From: Planctomycetaceae bacterium
Lineage (GTDB): Bacteria > Planctomycetota > Planctomycetia > Planctomycetales > Planctomycetaceae
NCBI GenBank assembly: GCA_013813775.1
Contig: JACCRE010000016.1
Coordinates: 1-48,758, forward strand
Length of the DNA stretch: 48,758 bases
Direction: 5' to 3'
This document shows positions 26,817-35,075 of the stretch, one piece after another (the first letter of the stretch is position 1; the number at the start of each line of letters is the position of its first letter). The notes below the pieces were generated by a model. That model saw nothing but the letters and a program-made list of their open reading frames with translations. It was not told the origin of the DNA and searched no databases. The position numbers and the translations under genes are program-made.

Positions 26817-28154
26817 TCAATTCGGCGGCGCGTTCGGGCTGACGCCGACGCCTCCATCGTCCCCGTCATCATCGTCGTCATCGGCGATCGCCGCTCCGAT
26901 TGCGGCACCGATGCCGGCACCGAGCAGCGGGCCGAGCAGTCCACCGCCGAAGAAGCCGCCTCCGCCGCCGGCGCCGCCAAACCCGCCCCCGCCGAATCCG
27001 CTACCGTAACCACCGGCACCGAACGAATCGCAAGGCCCACCGCACGGACCGGCCGCGCATTGGCCGCAGCAACCCGACTGGCCACAGGAGCCGCATGCGA
27101 AGCCCGGCGCGAAGGCGAGGGCATCAGACGTCGCACCCGCGGCTCGCCAGCCGACGACCGGTGCGCCAACCTGCCGAGCGCTCACGAATTCTTCGTCCGC
27201 CGCTTGGGTCTTTGCGGTCGCCGAGCCTGCGAAAGTCTGAACGCGCACACCCAAGGCGATGAAGCCGTTCTGGCCGACACCGACCATCGAATAGATCCCG
27301 TCTTCCAACCCGAGCACGCCGCAGTAGCCGCGGGAATCGGTTTCGACCGTTCCGAGCAACTGGCCCGACCGGATGAACGAAACCCGAGCGTTTTCCAATC
27401 CCATCGGCTGACCGTCGGCGGCGAGCACGACCAGTTGGCCGACGCCGCTCTCACCGTCCTGAACCAGAATCGGCTGTCCCTTTAAGGGCGCAGCCACTTC
27501 ACTCGCGCTTTCGTAATCGAATCCTTCTTCAAGCGGAGCGGGCGTGATCGGCCCATCGACCTGGGCTTTGAGAGCGACCGCAAGCGGTGACAGCGGCTCC
27601 GGCGGTGCCGGGAGCGGCAGCGGCGTCGCCGCGAAGTCGCCACCCGAGCAGATCGTCCGTTGCGCGACGGCGACGTCGCTCGCTGGCACGATCAGGGCAT
27701 CGAAGCGATAGGCTGAGACGGCGACGCCGTCCGCGGGGGGCAGAACCTCAAAACCGAACGCGGCCATGCCGTCTGGACCGAGCGCGACCGCCGAATAGGC
27801 CCCAACGGGCAGTCTCTTGATCTGGGCGACGCCGCTGACGCCGGTTTCGCCTCGCCCGACGACTTTGCCGTTCTGAATGAACAGCAGGCCCGTCTTGCGA
27901 ATGCCGCGAACTTCGCCGGTCAGCGAATCCACGACCTGCAGCCGCCCCGCCATATAGCCGCTCTCGGCGATGCGCACCTGATAGGCGTCGATCGAATCAC
28001 GGCGTGCCGCCGGTCCGTCCGGAGTGACGGCAGGAGCTTCCGGTTCAGCCGGAATCGCGTTCTCGTCCTGCGCGAAAGCCGATGTCGCGGCGAGTGCCGC
28101 AATGCTCGCGACCAGTCCCTGCCGCAAAACCCGCCGAAGACGGAGGACTCTCAT
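26817..28154 (-). CDS. secreted protein, duplicated beta domain, Cys/Gly/Asp-rich tail
   Basis: A 445-residue exported protein of unknown function. A signal peptide is clear: MRVLRLRRVLRQ, then LVASIAALAATSAFA with cleavage near residue 29. Two homologous segments follow. Residues about 70-138 and 239-308 share the pattern G-L-V-V...N/R-V-x-F-I-x-x-G-x-x-x-G-x-x-E-T-x-x-x-G...G-x-Y-S-x-V-x-x-G-x-x-G-x-x-A-x-G. They resemble carboxypeptidase regulatory-like or SpaA-like beta folds. The tail has seven cysteines between 354 and 375, a glycine run (about 379-405), a GAGIGAAIGAAIA glycine-zipper and six consecutive aspartates (425-430). The ATG at 28154 has GGGGAG eight bases upstream; the frame beyond it is not coding. 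Its place above the polysaccharide locus suggests a surface role, which is inference. Confidence 0.82.
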   Translation of the reverse strand: MRVLRLRRVLRQGLVASIAALAATSAFAQDENAIPAEPEAPAVTPDGPAARRDSIDAYQVRIAESGYMAGRLQVVDSLTGEVRGIRKTGLLFIQNGKVVGRGETGVSGVAQIKRLPVGAYSAVALGPDGMAAFGFEVLPPADGVAVSAYRFDALIVPASDVAVAQRTICSGGDFAATPLPLPAPPEPLSPLAVALKAQVDGPITPAPLEEGFDYESASEVAAPLKGQPILVQDGESGVGQLVVLAADGQPMGLENARVSFIRSGQLLGTVETDSRGYCGVLGLEDGIYSMVGVGQNGFIALGVRVQTFAGSATAKTQAADEEFVSARQVGAPVVGWRAAGATSDALAFAPGFACGSCGQSGCCGQCAAGPCGGPCDSFGAGGYGSGFGGGGFGGAGGGGGFFGGGLLGPLLGAGIGAAIGAAIADDDDDDGDDGGVGVSPNAPPN

Positions 28155-28423
28155 GGTTGACGCTCCCCTGTTGACGCTTCGACGGCCGGGCTGATACGCC
28201 GCTTTGGCAAAATGGCTAAGATGCGTGGTCGCATTATGTGAGTGCGAAGTGGCCACACGCAAGCCAGTTCTCCCTTTCGTCGGAAGAATTCTCCCCGTCC
28301 GCACAACCGGCCCGTTGCCGAATGAAATCTGCTGCCGTCTTTGGATTCTGACGACCGCGCACGGGCGAATGCAAATGAGATTTGATCGCCGACGAAATCT
28401 CGATCGGCTCGCGATGAGCGCCG
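28155..28423 (-). promoter_or_regulatory. gap upstream of the secreted-protein gene
   Basis: About 270 bases between the alternative glmU gene and the secreted-protein gene. A seven-base-pair hairpin (28377-28383 with 28395-28401), followed on the minus strand by ATTTGCATT, could be a weak terminator for the glmU-like gene. The remainder must contain the promoter of the secreted-protein gene, but no clear -35/-10 pair was found. No gene is supported. Confidence 0.4.
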
Positions 28424-29707
28424 TCACCCGCCCATGCGAAGCTGGCTCGCATGTTCGAGAGCCAGTGCCTGCGTGCGGACGGCGAGAAAGGCCTTCTCCT
28501 CCGCGGCGCTCATCGTCAGGTGGCGTCGGGCCATGACCCGCTTCGCGATGGCCAGACCGCGCGCCGCGTCGTAGCGCACCCACTCCCCCGAATCGATCCA
28601 GGCGAAGCTCGGCACGAACTTCGGACATTCCGCGCCGACGACGCTGCTGCAAAAGCCCATCACGGCCCCCGTCGGAAATCCGACGTTGATCCCCGCCTTG
28701 CTGTGGTCGCCGACCGTGAGTCCCACGAACTGCTCGCCGCTTTCGACCTCCTGGCCGTTGATGGGCACGCGGATCGTGCCGTAGGTGTTCTTGAGATCGC
28801 TGTTGATGCAGTCGGCGGCGATGTTCACGAAGCTGCCGATGTAACTGTGCCCCAGAAAGCCGTCGTGCTGCTTGTTGGAGTAGCCGACGAGCACGCTGCC
28901 CTCGACCTCGCCTCCGACTTTGCAGACGGGACCGACCGACGCGCCTCCTCGAATGACGGCGCCTGTCTGGAGCAACGATCCATCGCCGACGTAGGCCGGT
29001 CCCTCGATGTAGCTGTGCGGCTGGATGCGCACGTTGTTGCCGATCCAGACCGGGCCGGATTCGGCGTCGATCACGACGCAGGGCTTCACTCGCGAGCCGT
29101 CGCCGATGTGGATGCCAGCTCGGTTCAGCAGATACACGCCCTCGTCGAGTTTCGCCGCGACGTCAGCCGCTCCGCCGCGTGACGCCCAATCGTCACCGAT
29201 CGCCTTCGCGTTCGCGTGCACCAGTTCCCAAGGCCAGTCGAAGAGCTTGACGTGCGATGAAACGTCTCGACGCGGCAGACCGGCCAGGGCGGCGCTCATT
29301 CGCGCCTCATCGAGCAGGATGCCGGGAGACAGCCTCGCCGCGAGCATCGCCGGCGCGGCCACGCACGCGACCCGACCATCGCCTGCCGTTCCCACCCAGC
29401 CGTCGGCGTCAAATTGAGAGGCATCGGTAGCCGGCAGCGAAGACCAGCGAGCCCGAGCGTTGAGAAACAGAGTCGGTGCGGAGGCCGGCCGATTCACCTC
29501 GACGCCTAATTTCTCGCGCGTCAGTTCGGCCAAAATCTCGCGAACCCACGCCGTCGGACCAATCGGCCGCGGCTGCTGTTTCGTGATCGCACGATGCGCC
29601 GTCTCCCACAGCGTTTCCATGCCGCAGAGCAGCAGGAACACCGGGCGTGTGTAGACGAGCGGCAACAACCGCTGCCAGCCGGAGTCTTCGTAGAGAACGA
29701 CGTTCAT
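28424..29707 (-). CDS. alternative GlmU: sugar nucleotidyltransferase with left-handed beta-helix
   Basis: A 427-residue protein of the alternative bacterial GlmU type. The N-terminus starts MNVVLYEDSGWQRLLPLVYTR, a nucleotidyltransferase-like opening that differs from classical GlmU. The C-terminal half is a hexapeptide-repeat beta-helix (IHIGDGSRVKPCVVIDAESGP, VWIGNNVRIQPHSYIEGPAYVGDGS). It contains the conserved NKQHDGFLGHSYIGSFVNI loop and TYGTIRVPI near the end. Proteins of this group are thought to make UDP-N-acetylglucosamine from glucosamine-1-phosphate. The gene lies just downstream of glmS, which supplies the precursor. The start chosen is the internal ATG at 29707; the frame extends to 29761 through a GA-rich intergenic tract. 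Confidence 0.85.
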   Translation of the reverse strand: MNVVLYEDSGWQRLLPLVYTRPVFLLLCGMETLWETAHRAITKQQPRPIGPTAWVREILAELTREKLGVEVNRPASAPTLFLNARARWSSLPATDASQFDADGWVGTAGDGRVACVAAPAMLAARLSPGILLDEARMSAALAGLPRRDVSSHVKLFDWPWELVHANAKAIGDDWASRGGAADVAAKLDEGVYLLNRAGIHIGDGSRVKPCVVIDAESGPVWIGNNVRIQPHSYIEGPAYVGDGSLLQTGAVIRGGASVGPVCKVGGEVEGSVLVGYSNKQHDGFLGHSYIGSFVNIAADCINSDLKNTYGTIRVPINGQEVESGEQFVGLTVGDHSKAGINVGFPTGAVMGFCSSVVGAECPKFVPSFAWIDSGEWVRYDAARGLAIAKRVMARRHLTMSAAEEKAFLAVRTQALALEHASQLRMGG

Positions 29708-29816
29708 GGGAAGAACGGGAGGACGGAAGAAGGGAAGTACGCGAGAATAGCTTTGAATCACCCCAAATTCTGTTCCTCATTCTCACTCCTCAATTCTCCG
29801 TTCTTCGATTCTCCGT

Positions 29817-31646
29817 TCATTCCGTCACGCTCTTGGCGAGGTTGCGGGGTTTGTCGACGTCGTGGCCGCGAGCGAGCGCGGCGTGATACGACAAGAGTTG
29901 CAGCGGGATCGTCGCCACGAGCGGAGCCAGCAGCGGTGACGTGCGGGGGACGAACAGAACTTCGTCAGCCAACTCCGCGATGCGCTCATCCCCTTCGCTG
30001 GCGACCGCGATGACTCGTCCTTCGCGGCTCTTCACCTCGCGAATGTTCGCCAGCACTTTCTCGTAGGTGCGGTCCTGGGGGGCGATCACGATCACCGGCA
30101 TGCCGGCATCGATCATCGCCAGCGGACCGTGCTTCATCTCGGCGGCGGGAAGTCCTTCGGCGTGAACGTAGCTCACCTCCTTGAGTTTGAGCGCGCCTTC
30201 CAATGCCGTCGGGAAATTGACGCCTCGGCCGAGGTAAAGCCAGTTCTGACGATCAACGAGACGCTGAGCCAGTCGTTTTGCTTGACCGTCGAGTTCCAGC
30301 GCCTTCGTCACTTTCTCGGGAATCGCAGCTAATTCATCGATCAATTCCGCTGTGCGTTCCGGTGAGAGATGCCGCCGCCGACCGAGATCGAGGGCGATCA
30401 TCGCCAGCACGGCGATCTGAGCGGTGAAGGCCTTTGTGCTCGCCACTCCGATCTCGGGGCCGGCGTGCAGATAGACGCCGGCATCCGTCTCGCGGGCGAT
30501 CGTGCTGCCGACGCCGTTCACGATGCCCAGCGTCACGGCACCGCGACTTTGCACCTCCCGCAGGGCGGCGATGGTGTCGGCCGTCTCGCCCGACTGACTG
30601 AGGGCGATCGCCACCGTCCCTTCCTGAATCAGCGGGTTGCGGTAACGCAGTTCGCTGGCGTACTCGACTTCGGTGGAAATCCCGGCGAGTTCCTCCAGCA
30701 GGTATTCGCCGATGAGCGCGGCGTGCCAGCTCGTGCCGCAGCCGAACAGCAAAGCCCTTCGAAATCGCGGCAGTTCCCGCTCAAAGGATTTGAGGCCGCC
30801 CAGCGTCACGCGATCGGCGCCGGGCCGCACGCGGCCCCGCATCGCGTTGCGAAGGGCGTCGGGCTGCTCGAAGATCTCCTTCTGCATGTGATGGGCGTAA
30901 CCGCCGAGCGACGCTTCTTCGAGCGAGGCTTCCAGCGGTTCGAGCTGCTTCTCGATCGGTTTCGCGTCGACGGTCACCGCCCTCAGTCCGCCCGGACCAA
31001 GGAGCACAACCTCGTTATCTTCGAGATGCGTGACCTGGCTGACCCGTCCGACAAGGGCCGCGGCATCGCTGGCGACGATCAGTTCGTCGCGACCGGTGCC
31101 GATGATGAGCGGGCTGCCGCGGCGGGCGGCGATCAGCGTGTCGGCCGCGTCGGCACAGGCGACGGCGATGCCGAACGTGCCCCGCGCCTCGCGGAGCGCG
31201 CCGCGGACGCTGCCCAGCAGATCGCCGGTCTGGCTATAGAAGAACCCAATGAGCTGCGCGAGCGACTCGGTGTCGGTCTCGCTGCGGAACCGCACTCCTT
31301 GCCCTTCAAGGAAGGACCGGATCGCAGCGTGATTCTCGATGACGCCGTTATGCACCAACGCGATTCGCCCCGCGGCGTCGACATGCGGATGAGCGTTCTC
31401 CTGCGACGGCCGGCCGTGCGTCGCCCAGCGAGTGTGGCCGATGCCCAGCGTTCCGGGTGCCGGTTCGGCGGCGAGGGCTTCAGCAAGACCGTCGAGACGA
31501 CCGACGGCTCGGCGGACGTGCAACTGGCCGTCGGCGACGGTCGCCAGCCCCGCCGAGTCATAACCGAGATGCTCCAGTCGCTTTAATCCGCCGAGCACGA
31601 TCTCCGCCGCCGGCTGAGTCCCGAGATATCCGATGATCCCGCACAT
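29817..31646 (-). CDS. glmS: glutamine-fructose-6-phosphate aminotransferase
   Basis: The enzyme makes glucosamine-6-phosphate from fructose-6-phosphate and glutamine, the entry to UDP-GlcNAc. The 609-residue protein starts MCGIIGYLG, where Cys2 becomes the N-terminal nucleophile. The glutaminase domain includes GYDSAGLA, GHTRWATHGRP and HNGVIENHA. Two SIS domains follow with LFGCGTSWHAALIGEYLLEE, ALSQSGETADTIAAL and the C-terminal FVPRTSPLLAPLVATIPLQL and DVDKPRNLAKSVTE ending, which is invariant in GlmS. The reading frame extends to 31739, but the internal ATG at 31646 is required to expose Cys2. It is followed by the alternative glmU gene. No glmS ribozyme was recognised upstream. Confidence 0.97.
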   Translation of the reverse strand: MCGIIGYLGTQPAAEIVLGGLKRLEHLGYDSAGLATVADGQLHVRRAVGRLDGLAEALAAEPAPGTLGIGHTRWATHGRPSQENAHPHVDAAGRIALVHNGVIENHAAIRSFLEGQGVRFRSETDTESLAQLIGFFYSQTGDLLGSVRGALREARGTFGIAVACADAADTLIAARRGSPLIIGTGRDELIVASDAAALVGRVSQVTHLEDNEVVLLGPGGLRAVTVDAKPIEKQLEPLEASLEEASLGGYAHHMQKEIFEQPDALRNAMRGRVRPGADRVTLGGLKSFERELPRFRRALLFGCGTSWHAALIGEYLLEELAGISTEVEYASELRYRNPLIQEGTVAIALSQSGETADTIAALREVQSRGAVTLGIVNGVGSTIARETDAGVYLHAGPEIGVASTKAFTAQIAVLAMIALDLGRRRHLSPERTAELIDELAAIPEKVTKALELDGQAKRLAQRLVDRQNWLYLGRGVNFPTALEGALKLKEVSYVHAEGLPAAEMKHGPLAMIDAGMPVIVIAPQDRTYEKVLANIREVKSREGRVIAVASEGDERIAELADEVLFVPRTSPLLAPLVATIPLQLLSYHAALARGHDVDKPRNLAKSVTE

Positions 31647-31844
31647 CGTTGCTGAATCTCCGCCGCCGAACGCGCTTGCATGAGAAGCGGCCGGCATTGT
31701 GCGCAACCGTCGGCAGCGGTGGAAGCGGAGTCGCCACAATGGCGATCGTGAAGCGAGCCGGGAGCGTCAGCGACCGGAGCGTTCTCGCACGTCCACTTGC
31801 TCTCTCCAGTCGCTGGCGCTCTTGGCTCGCCCGTCCCCTTCCCG

Positions 31845-33683
31845 TCATGCGCTGTTCACCAGCGGCTCGGTGACGATCGGTCGTTCGGCGGCCGGTCGGA
31901 GGCGGGTCAGCGAGCGAACGTGCTCGCGCGTTTCGGTGGGCGTGTGGCCGATGTAGCTCGCGCCTTGATCGCGCAGCGCGGTGCGGTATTTTTCCGACAA
32001 CGGCCGGCCCCAGCGGCCCACGACGATCTTCAGGTCGGGAAGCAAGACCTTCACGCGCTTGCACAGGCTGCGGGCATGCGTGAGTCCGCCGGGAGGCAGC
32101 CCGATCAGGCACAGGCCCGTTGGTTTGCGTTCCCGAATCTCGGCGACGATCTCCGAGAGCAGCATGTCGCGGGACAGCACTTCGAAACGACAGGCGTCTC
32201 GCGACAGGATCTGCTTGAGGACCGCCATCGCCGCTTCGTCTTCCGGATCGCGAACGGCGTAGCCGAGCACGAGCGGCGACGTCTCCTTCACCGGCTCGGC
32301 GGCCTCGCCATCGGGCGATAGCGGCGTCTCTTCGAGATGCTCTTCGACCGATTCGAGGATGTACTTTTCCTGTTCGGGCTCGATCAAGCCGCGCATGCGA
32401 TCGCGTTTGACCGATTCCAGCGCGGGAATGATGACTTCGGTGCAGGCATCGATGAGTGACGTTTCAAGCACTCGGTCGTCGAACAGTTGTTCGGCCTCTT
32501 CCTCGTCGCGCGCCAGCAATCGCTGATAGTAGACGAAGTGCGGTTCGACTTCGGCGACGTCGCCCAGGATGCGATTGAAGATCGACATGGCCGGCACGTA
32601 TCGCCCCGCGACGACGAGGCACGCCGTCAGCGGCGTCGCGAGCACCAGCCCGATCGGCCCCCACAGCCAGCCCCAGAAGACCGCGCTCAGGATCACGGCG
32701 ACTTCCGACACGCCCACGCCGCGACCGTAAAGCAACGGCTCCATCACGTTGTTGCTCAACAGTTCCAGCACGATGATCAGCGCCAGAACGCCCAGCGGCT
32801 GACCCCAGCCCTGGCTCGTCAGCAGACTGTAAATCAGCGGCAGCGTGCCGGCGATCCATGGTCCGAGATACGGAATGTACCGCAGCACCGCCGCCGTCAC
32901 GCCCCACAATGCCGCGTATTCGACGCGCAACGCCAACAGGCCGACCGCGACCGCCAGGCCGTAGGTCACGTTGATCACGAACTGCATCAGCAGATAGCGG
33001 GCGATCCGCTGGCCCGCTTCGTCGAGCGCCTTCGTCGTGACGGCGAGATTCGCGCGGCCCGACAGCGTGACGATGCGATTCCGCAGATCTTCGCGCTTGA
33101 ACAGCATGAACAACACGAGCACGAGCGACAAACCCACGGTGCCGATCGGTTCGGCGGCCATCGCGAGGTAGCCGCCGACCGTGGAAATCCCCTCGTCCTC
33201 TTGCTGCACGCGCACGGGAATCGGTCCGAAGAGACCTCCCACCTCCTCTTCGGGAGCCATTTCCTCCTGGATTCTCTTCTGAATTTGAAAGACGAGATTT
33301 CCAAGCGACGGCTCGCCTTCACCCTTCTCCTCGCCCTGTAGAGACTCGGCGAGACGGCCAACATTGGTCACGATTTGATCGGTCCGCTGCGGCAACTCTT
33401 CGGTGAGCCGGATCATTTGCGCGGCGATCAACCAGCCCACGCCCCCGACGGCCGCCAAGCTCGCGCCCACCACGAGCAGCACCGCAAGCACTTTCGGCAC
33501 GCCGGCGCGTTGCAGACGAATCACCAGCGGGCTGAGCAGAAACGTCAGCAAAATCGCCAGCGCGATCGGGATCAGAATCGCCTGCGCCCAGAACAACAGC
33601 CCCGCCACGAGCAGAAAGCTGGTGAGACCCGCCAGAAACGTCACCGGTCGAGGCAGACACACCTCCCTCGCTTTCGCAGCCAT
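31845..33683 (-). CDS. AI-2E/PerM-family membrane protein with extra C-terminal domain
   Basis: A 612-residue membrane protein. Residues about 1-370 match the AI-2E transporter (PerM/YdiK/TqsA) family: helices VTFLAGLTSFLLVAGLLFW and AILIPIALAILLTFLLSPLV, a long amphipathic periplasmic segment, and the conserved PYLGPWIAGTLPLIYSL and NNVMEPLLYGRGVGVS motifs. A soluble extension of about 240 residues follows. Its last part (LVLGYAVRDPEDEAAMAVLK, LSEIVAEIRERKPTGLCLIG, GLTHARSLCKRVKVLLPDLK) has the alternating pattern of a Rossmann-like, B12-binding-like module without the cobalamin-ligating DxHxxG. Family members move varied small solutes, and some act as sodium-proton antiporters. The added domain's ligand is unknown. 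Confidence 0.87.
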   Translation of the reverse strand: MAAKAREVCLPRPVTFLAGLTSFLLVAGLLFWAQAILIPIALAILLTFLLSPLVIRLQRAGVPKVLAVLLVVGASLAAVGGVGWLIAAQMIRLTEELPQRTDQIVTNVGRLAESLQGEEKGEGEPSLGNLVFQIQKRIQEEMAPEEEVGGLFGPIPVRVQQEDEGISTVGGYLAMAAEPIGTVGLSLVLVLFMLFKREDLRNRIVTLSGRANLAVTTKALDEAGQRIARYLLMQFVINVTYGLAVAVGLLALRVEYAALWGVTAAVLRYIPYLGPWIAGTLPLIYSLLTSQGWGQPLGVLALIIVLELLSNNVMEPLLYGRGVGVSEVAVILSAVFWGWLWGPIGLVLATPLTACLVVAGRYVPAMSIFNRILGDVAEVEPHFVYYQRLLARDEEEAEQLFDDRVLETSLIDACTEVIIPALESVKRDRMRGLIEPEQEKYILESVEEHLEETPLSPDGEAAEPVKETSPLVLGYAVRDPEDEAAMAVLKQILSRDACRFEVLSRDMLLSEIVAEIRERKPTGLCLIGLPPGGLTHARSLCKRVKVLLPDLKIVVGRWGRPLSEKYRTALRDQGASYIGHTPTETREHVRSLTRLRPAAERPIVTEPLVNSA

Positions 33684-33740
33684 GCTCGCCCGCTACCAAT
33701 GATGATGACCCGCCGAGGCGCTTCAGACGCCTTCCGCCAT

Positions 33741-33749
33741 CATTCTAAC
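33741..33749 (-). promoter_or_regulatory. possible -10 box upstream of the PerM-like gene
   Basis: GTTAGAATG on the minus strand lies about 60 bases before the start of the PerM-like gene. The same nine bases occur 39 bases before metG at 41415. The core TAGAAT is one mismatch from the sigma-70 TATAAT. No good -35 element is visible at either site, so the call is tentative. Confidence 0.3.
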
Positions 33750-33777
33750 AACGCCCGATCGCGCCGCCTGCGGGGAA

Positions 33778-33987
33778 TCACCTGACGTTCCGGCGGCCGT
33801 GACATGACTCATATTGATGCTCCTGAAACGCTTCGTCGGCGAGAAGGTCGAGCTTTCCTGCGGCGACGTCCTCGTCGAGTTGCCGATCCCAACGATCCTG
33901 ATCGCGTTCCGCAACCCACTCCGCGAGCTTGCGGAAGTCGAGGGGCGGAAGCTTGAGGATTTCGCGTTCGAGCTGTTCGAGGGTCAT
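33778..33987 (-). CDS. orphan antitoxin-like small protein
   Basis: A 69-residue protein reads MTLEQLEREILKLPPLDFRK, then LAEWVAERDQDRWDRQLDED and AAGKLDLLADEAFQEHQ. The pattern of a short helical start with L-x-x-L-E-x-E-I-L-x-L and a W-D-R-Q-x-x-x-D-x-x-A-G-K-L-D-x-L-x-x-E-A motif matches small antitoxin components of chromosomal toxin-antitoxin pairs in cyanobacteria and planctomycetes. A toxin gene normally follows immediately, but only about 90 bases separate this gene from the PerM-like gene, and they hold no toxin. It is therefore an orphan or relic. A TAGAAT box sits seven bases upstream of the ATG (33994-33999), and there is no good ribosome binding site. Confidence 0.7.
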   Translation of the reverse strand: MTLEQLEREILKLPPLDFRKLAEWVAERDQDRWDRQLDEDVAAGKLDLLADEAFQEHQYESCHGRRNVR

Positions 33988-34592
33988 GGCTTGATTCTAC
34001 CACTCCGCCGGCGACTCGCCGAGAACTCGCGATTGATCATCCCGTTGTGTGGCACGCCCAGACCTTCGGGGCTGGGCGTGGCGAATGTCCGATTCGGCGT
34101 CGCCCGTCGCTCGGCCACGCCCTTCCTCCGTCAGGGCGTGCCACCCGACCGCATTCCCAAACATTTGTGACTTTACGCACGGGAATCGCGATTTCGCGCT
34201 TGGCGCGGCGGTGCTACCTGAGAGAGGTTGGATCTCGGTTCGGGAGTGAGCGGCGAATCCGCGGTACCGCCGATCATGCGTGCCCGAGCAAGTCTGAACG
34301 ACGTGGTGCCCGGCCTTGTGCCGGTCCATGGCGTCGAGAGCAGATGACCAAACCCGGGGCCTTTACGGGCTAGAGCCGTATCCCCCGGCGGCGGCCGTCC
34401 ACCTCACGCGCCGAGGCTGCGCAATGCGACGTGCAAAGCGCGGTTTCGGGCACCCCCATGGCGGTGTCGACCGGCAGGGGCCGGTGTCGCTGCGTCGTTC
34501 CAGGCGGGACAGGGGAGCGCGCTCCACTCTTTCCTTCGGGAGAGAGAAAGGAAGAACGGAGGAGGGAAGAGACAGCAGCCATGAGACAGGAG
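33988..34592. other. 600-base relic intergenic region with small hairpins
   Basis: No gene is supported. Two similar hairpins carry the word CACGCCC: 34053-34061 pairs with 34072-34080, and 34116-34123 pairs with 34133-34140. A purine-rich tract at about 34535-34605 contains GGAAGAACGG. The ribosome-binding and codon patterns seen in the flanking genes are absent. The stretch looks like eroded DNA around former toxin-antitoxin genes. Confidence 0.5.
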
Positions 34593-34827
34593 TCAGGAGA
34601 CAGAACGAAAGGGAACTCGCCGAGCATCACAGGTCACATGCGGCAATGCCACACCCCGGCCGTTTTTACGGCCGCTGGGGCCGCGCCCTTCGACATCCTG
34701 GCAACACGTGATCGCCTCTTTGACGCGCTCCATCAACTCATCGAGCGACTTCGCCTGCGTATGACACCCCGGCCACGCAAAAGCCCTCAGCGTCGCGTTC
34801 GATCACGACGTGATAGTTGTGACTCAT
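34593..34827 (-). pseudogene. frameshifted hicB-like antitoxin remnant
   Basis: Reading from the ATG at 34827 gives MSHNYHVVIERDAEGFCVAG, typical of HicB antitoxins, but this frame stops after 29 codons. In the neighbouring frame the sequence continues WPGCHTQAKSLDELMERVKE, then AITCCQDVEG, which is the next part of the same family (usual form LPGCHTQAKSLDELMERVKEAI). About a dozen bases between the two parts appear lost, which shifts the frame. The shifted frame runs to a TGA at 34593, with an unrelated basic tail that includes a CGGCCGT/ACGGCCG hairpin at 34657-34674. The ATG overlaps the DUF433 stop as ATGA. No HicA toxin is present beside it. Confidence 0.75.
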
Positions 34828-35075
34828 TGTCGATGGTTCTGAGTGGTAGTGTCCGACGCCGCCACGTTATCCGTGAGATCACGTGCGAACGCGAGGCAGG
34901 CTGCGATATCCTCTGCGCTCAATCCCGGATACTCCGTGCACATGTCGTCGATTGTTGAGCCGCTGGCGAGGTGGCCGAGGATGAAACTCACTGAGAGTCG
35001 CGTTCCCTTGAGCCGAGGCTTGCCGCACAGCACACCCGGCGTACTCACAAGGCGATCTTGCCAGCGGACTTGCAT
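34824..35075 (-). CDS. DUF433 antitoxin-like protein
   Basis: An 83-residue DUF433 protein: MQVRWQDRLVSTPGVLCGKP, then RLKGTRLSVSFILGHLASGS, TIDDMCTEYPGLSAEDIAAC and LAFARDL. The R-I/L-x-x-x-P-x-V-x-x-G-K-P-x-x-x-G-T-R pattern and the Y-P-x-L-x-x-x-D-I-x-A-x-L-x-F-A motif define the family, a VapB45-like winged helix that often pairs with DUF5615 PIN-like toxins. Here the downstream overlapping gene is instead the broken hicB. The frame extends to 35147, but the ATG at 35075 has AGGA nine bases upstream and gives normal family length. A DUF5615 partner is absent. Confidence 0.8.
   Translation of the reverse strand: MQVRWQDRLVSTPGVLCGKPRLKGTRLSVSFILGHLASGSTIDDMCTEYPGLSAEDIAACLAFARDLTDNVAASDTTTQNHRQ

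Noticed and set aside
19797-28154. PEP-CTERM substrate for the exosortase, checked in the secreted and membrane proteins nearby
   Set aside because: No protein ends with a PEP-like motif followed by a membrane helix and basic cluster; the secreted protein ends in an acidic and polar tail.
31647-31844. glmS ribozyme or riboswitch upstream of glmS
   Set aside because: No recognisable ribozyme core was found in the 198 bases upstream, and the ribozyme is chiefly known from Gram-positive bacteria.
33684-33777. Toxin partner for the orphan antitoxin-like gene
   Set aside because: Only about 90 bases are available and overlapping small frames lack toxin features.
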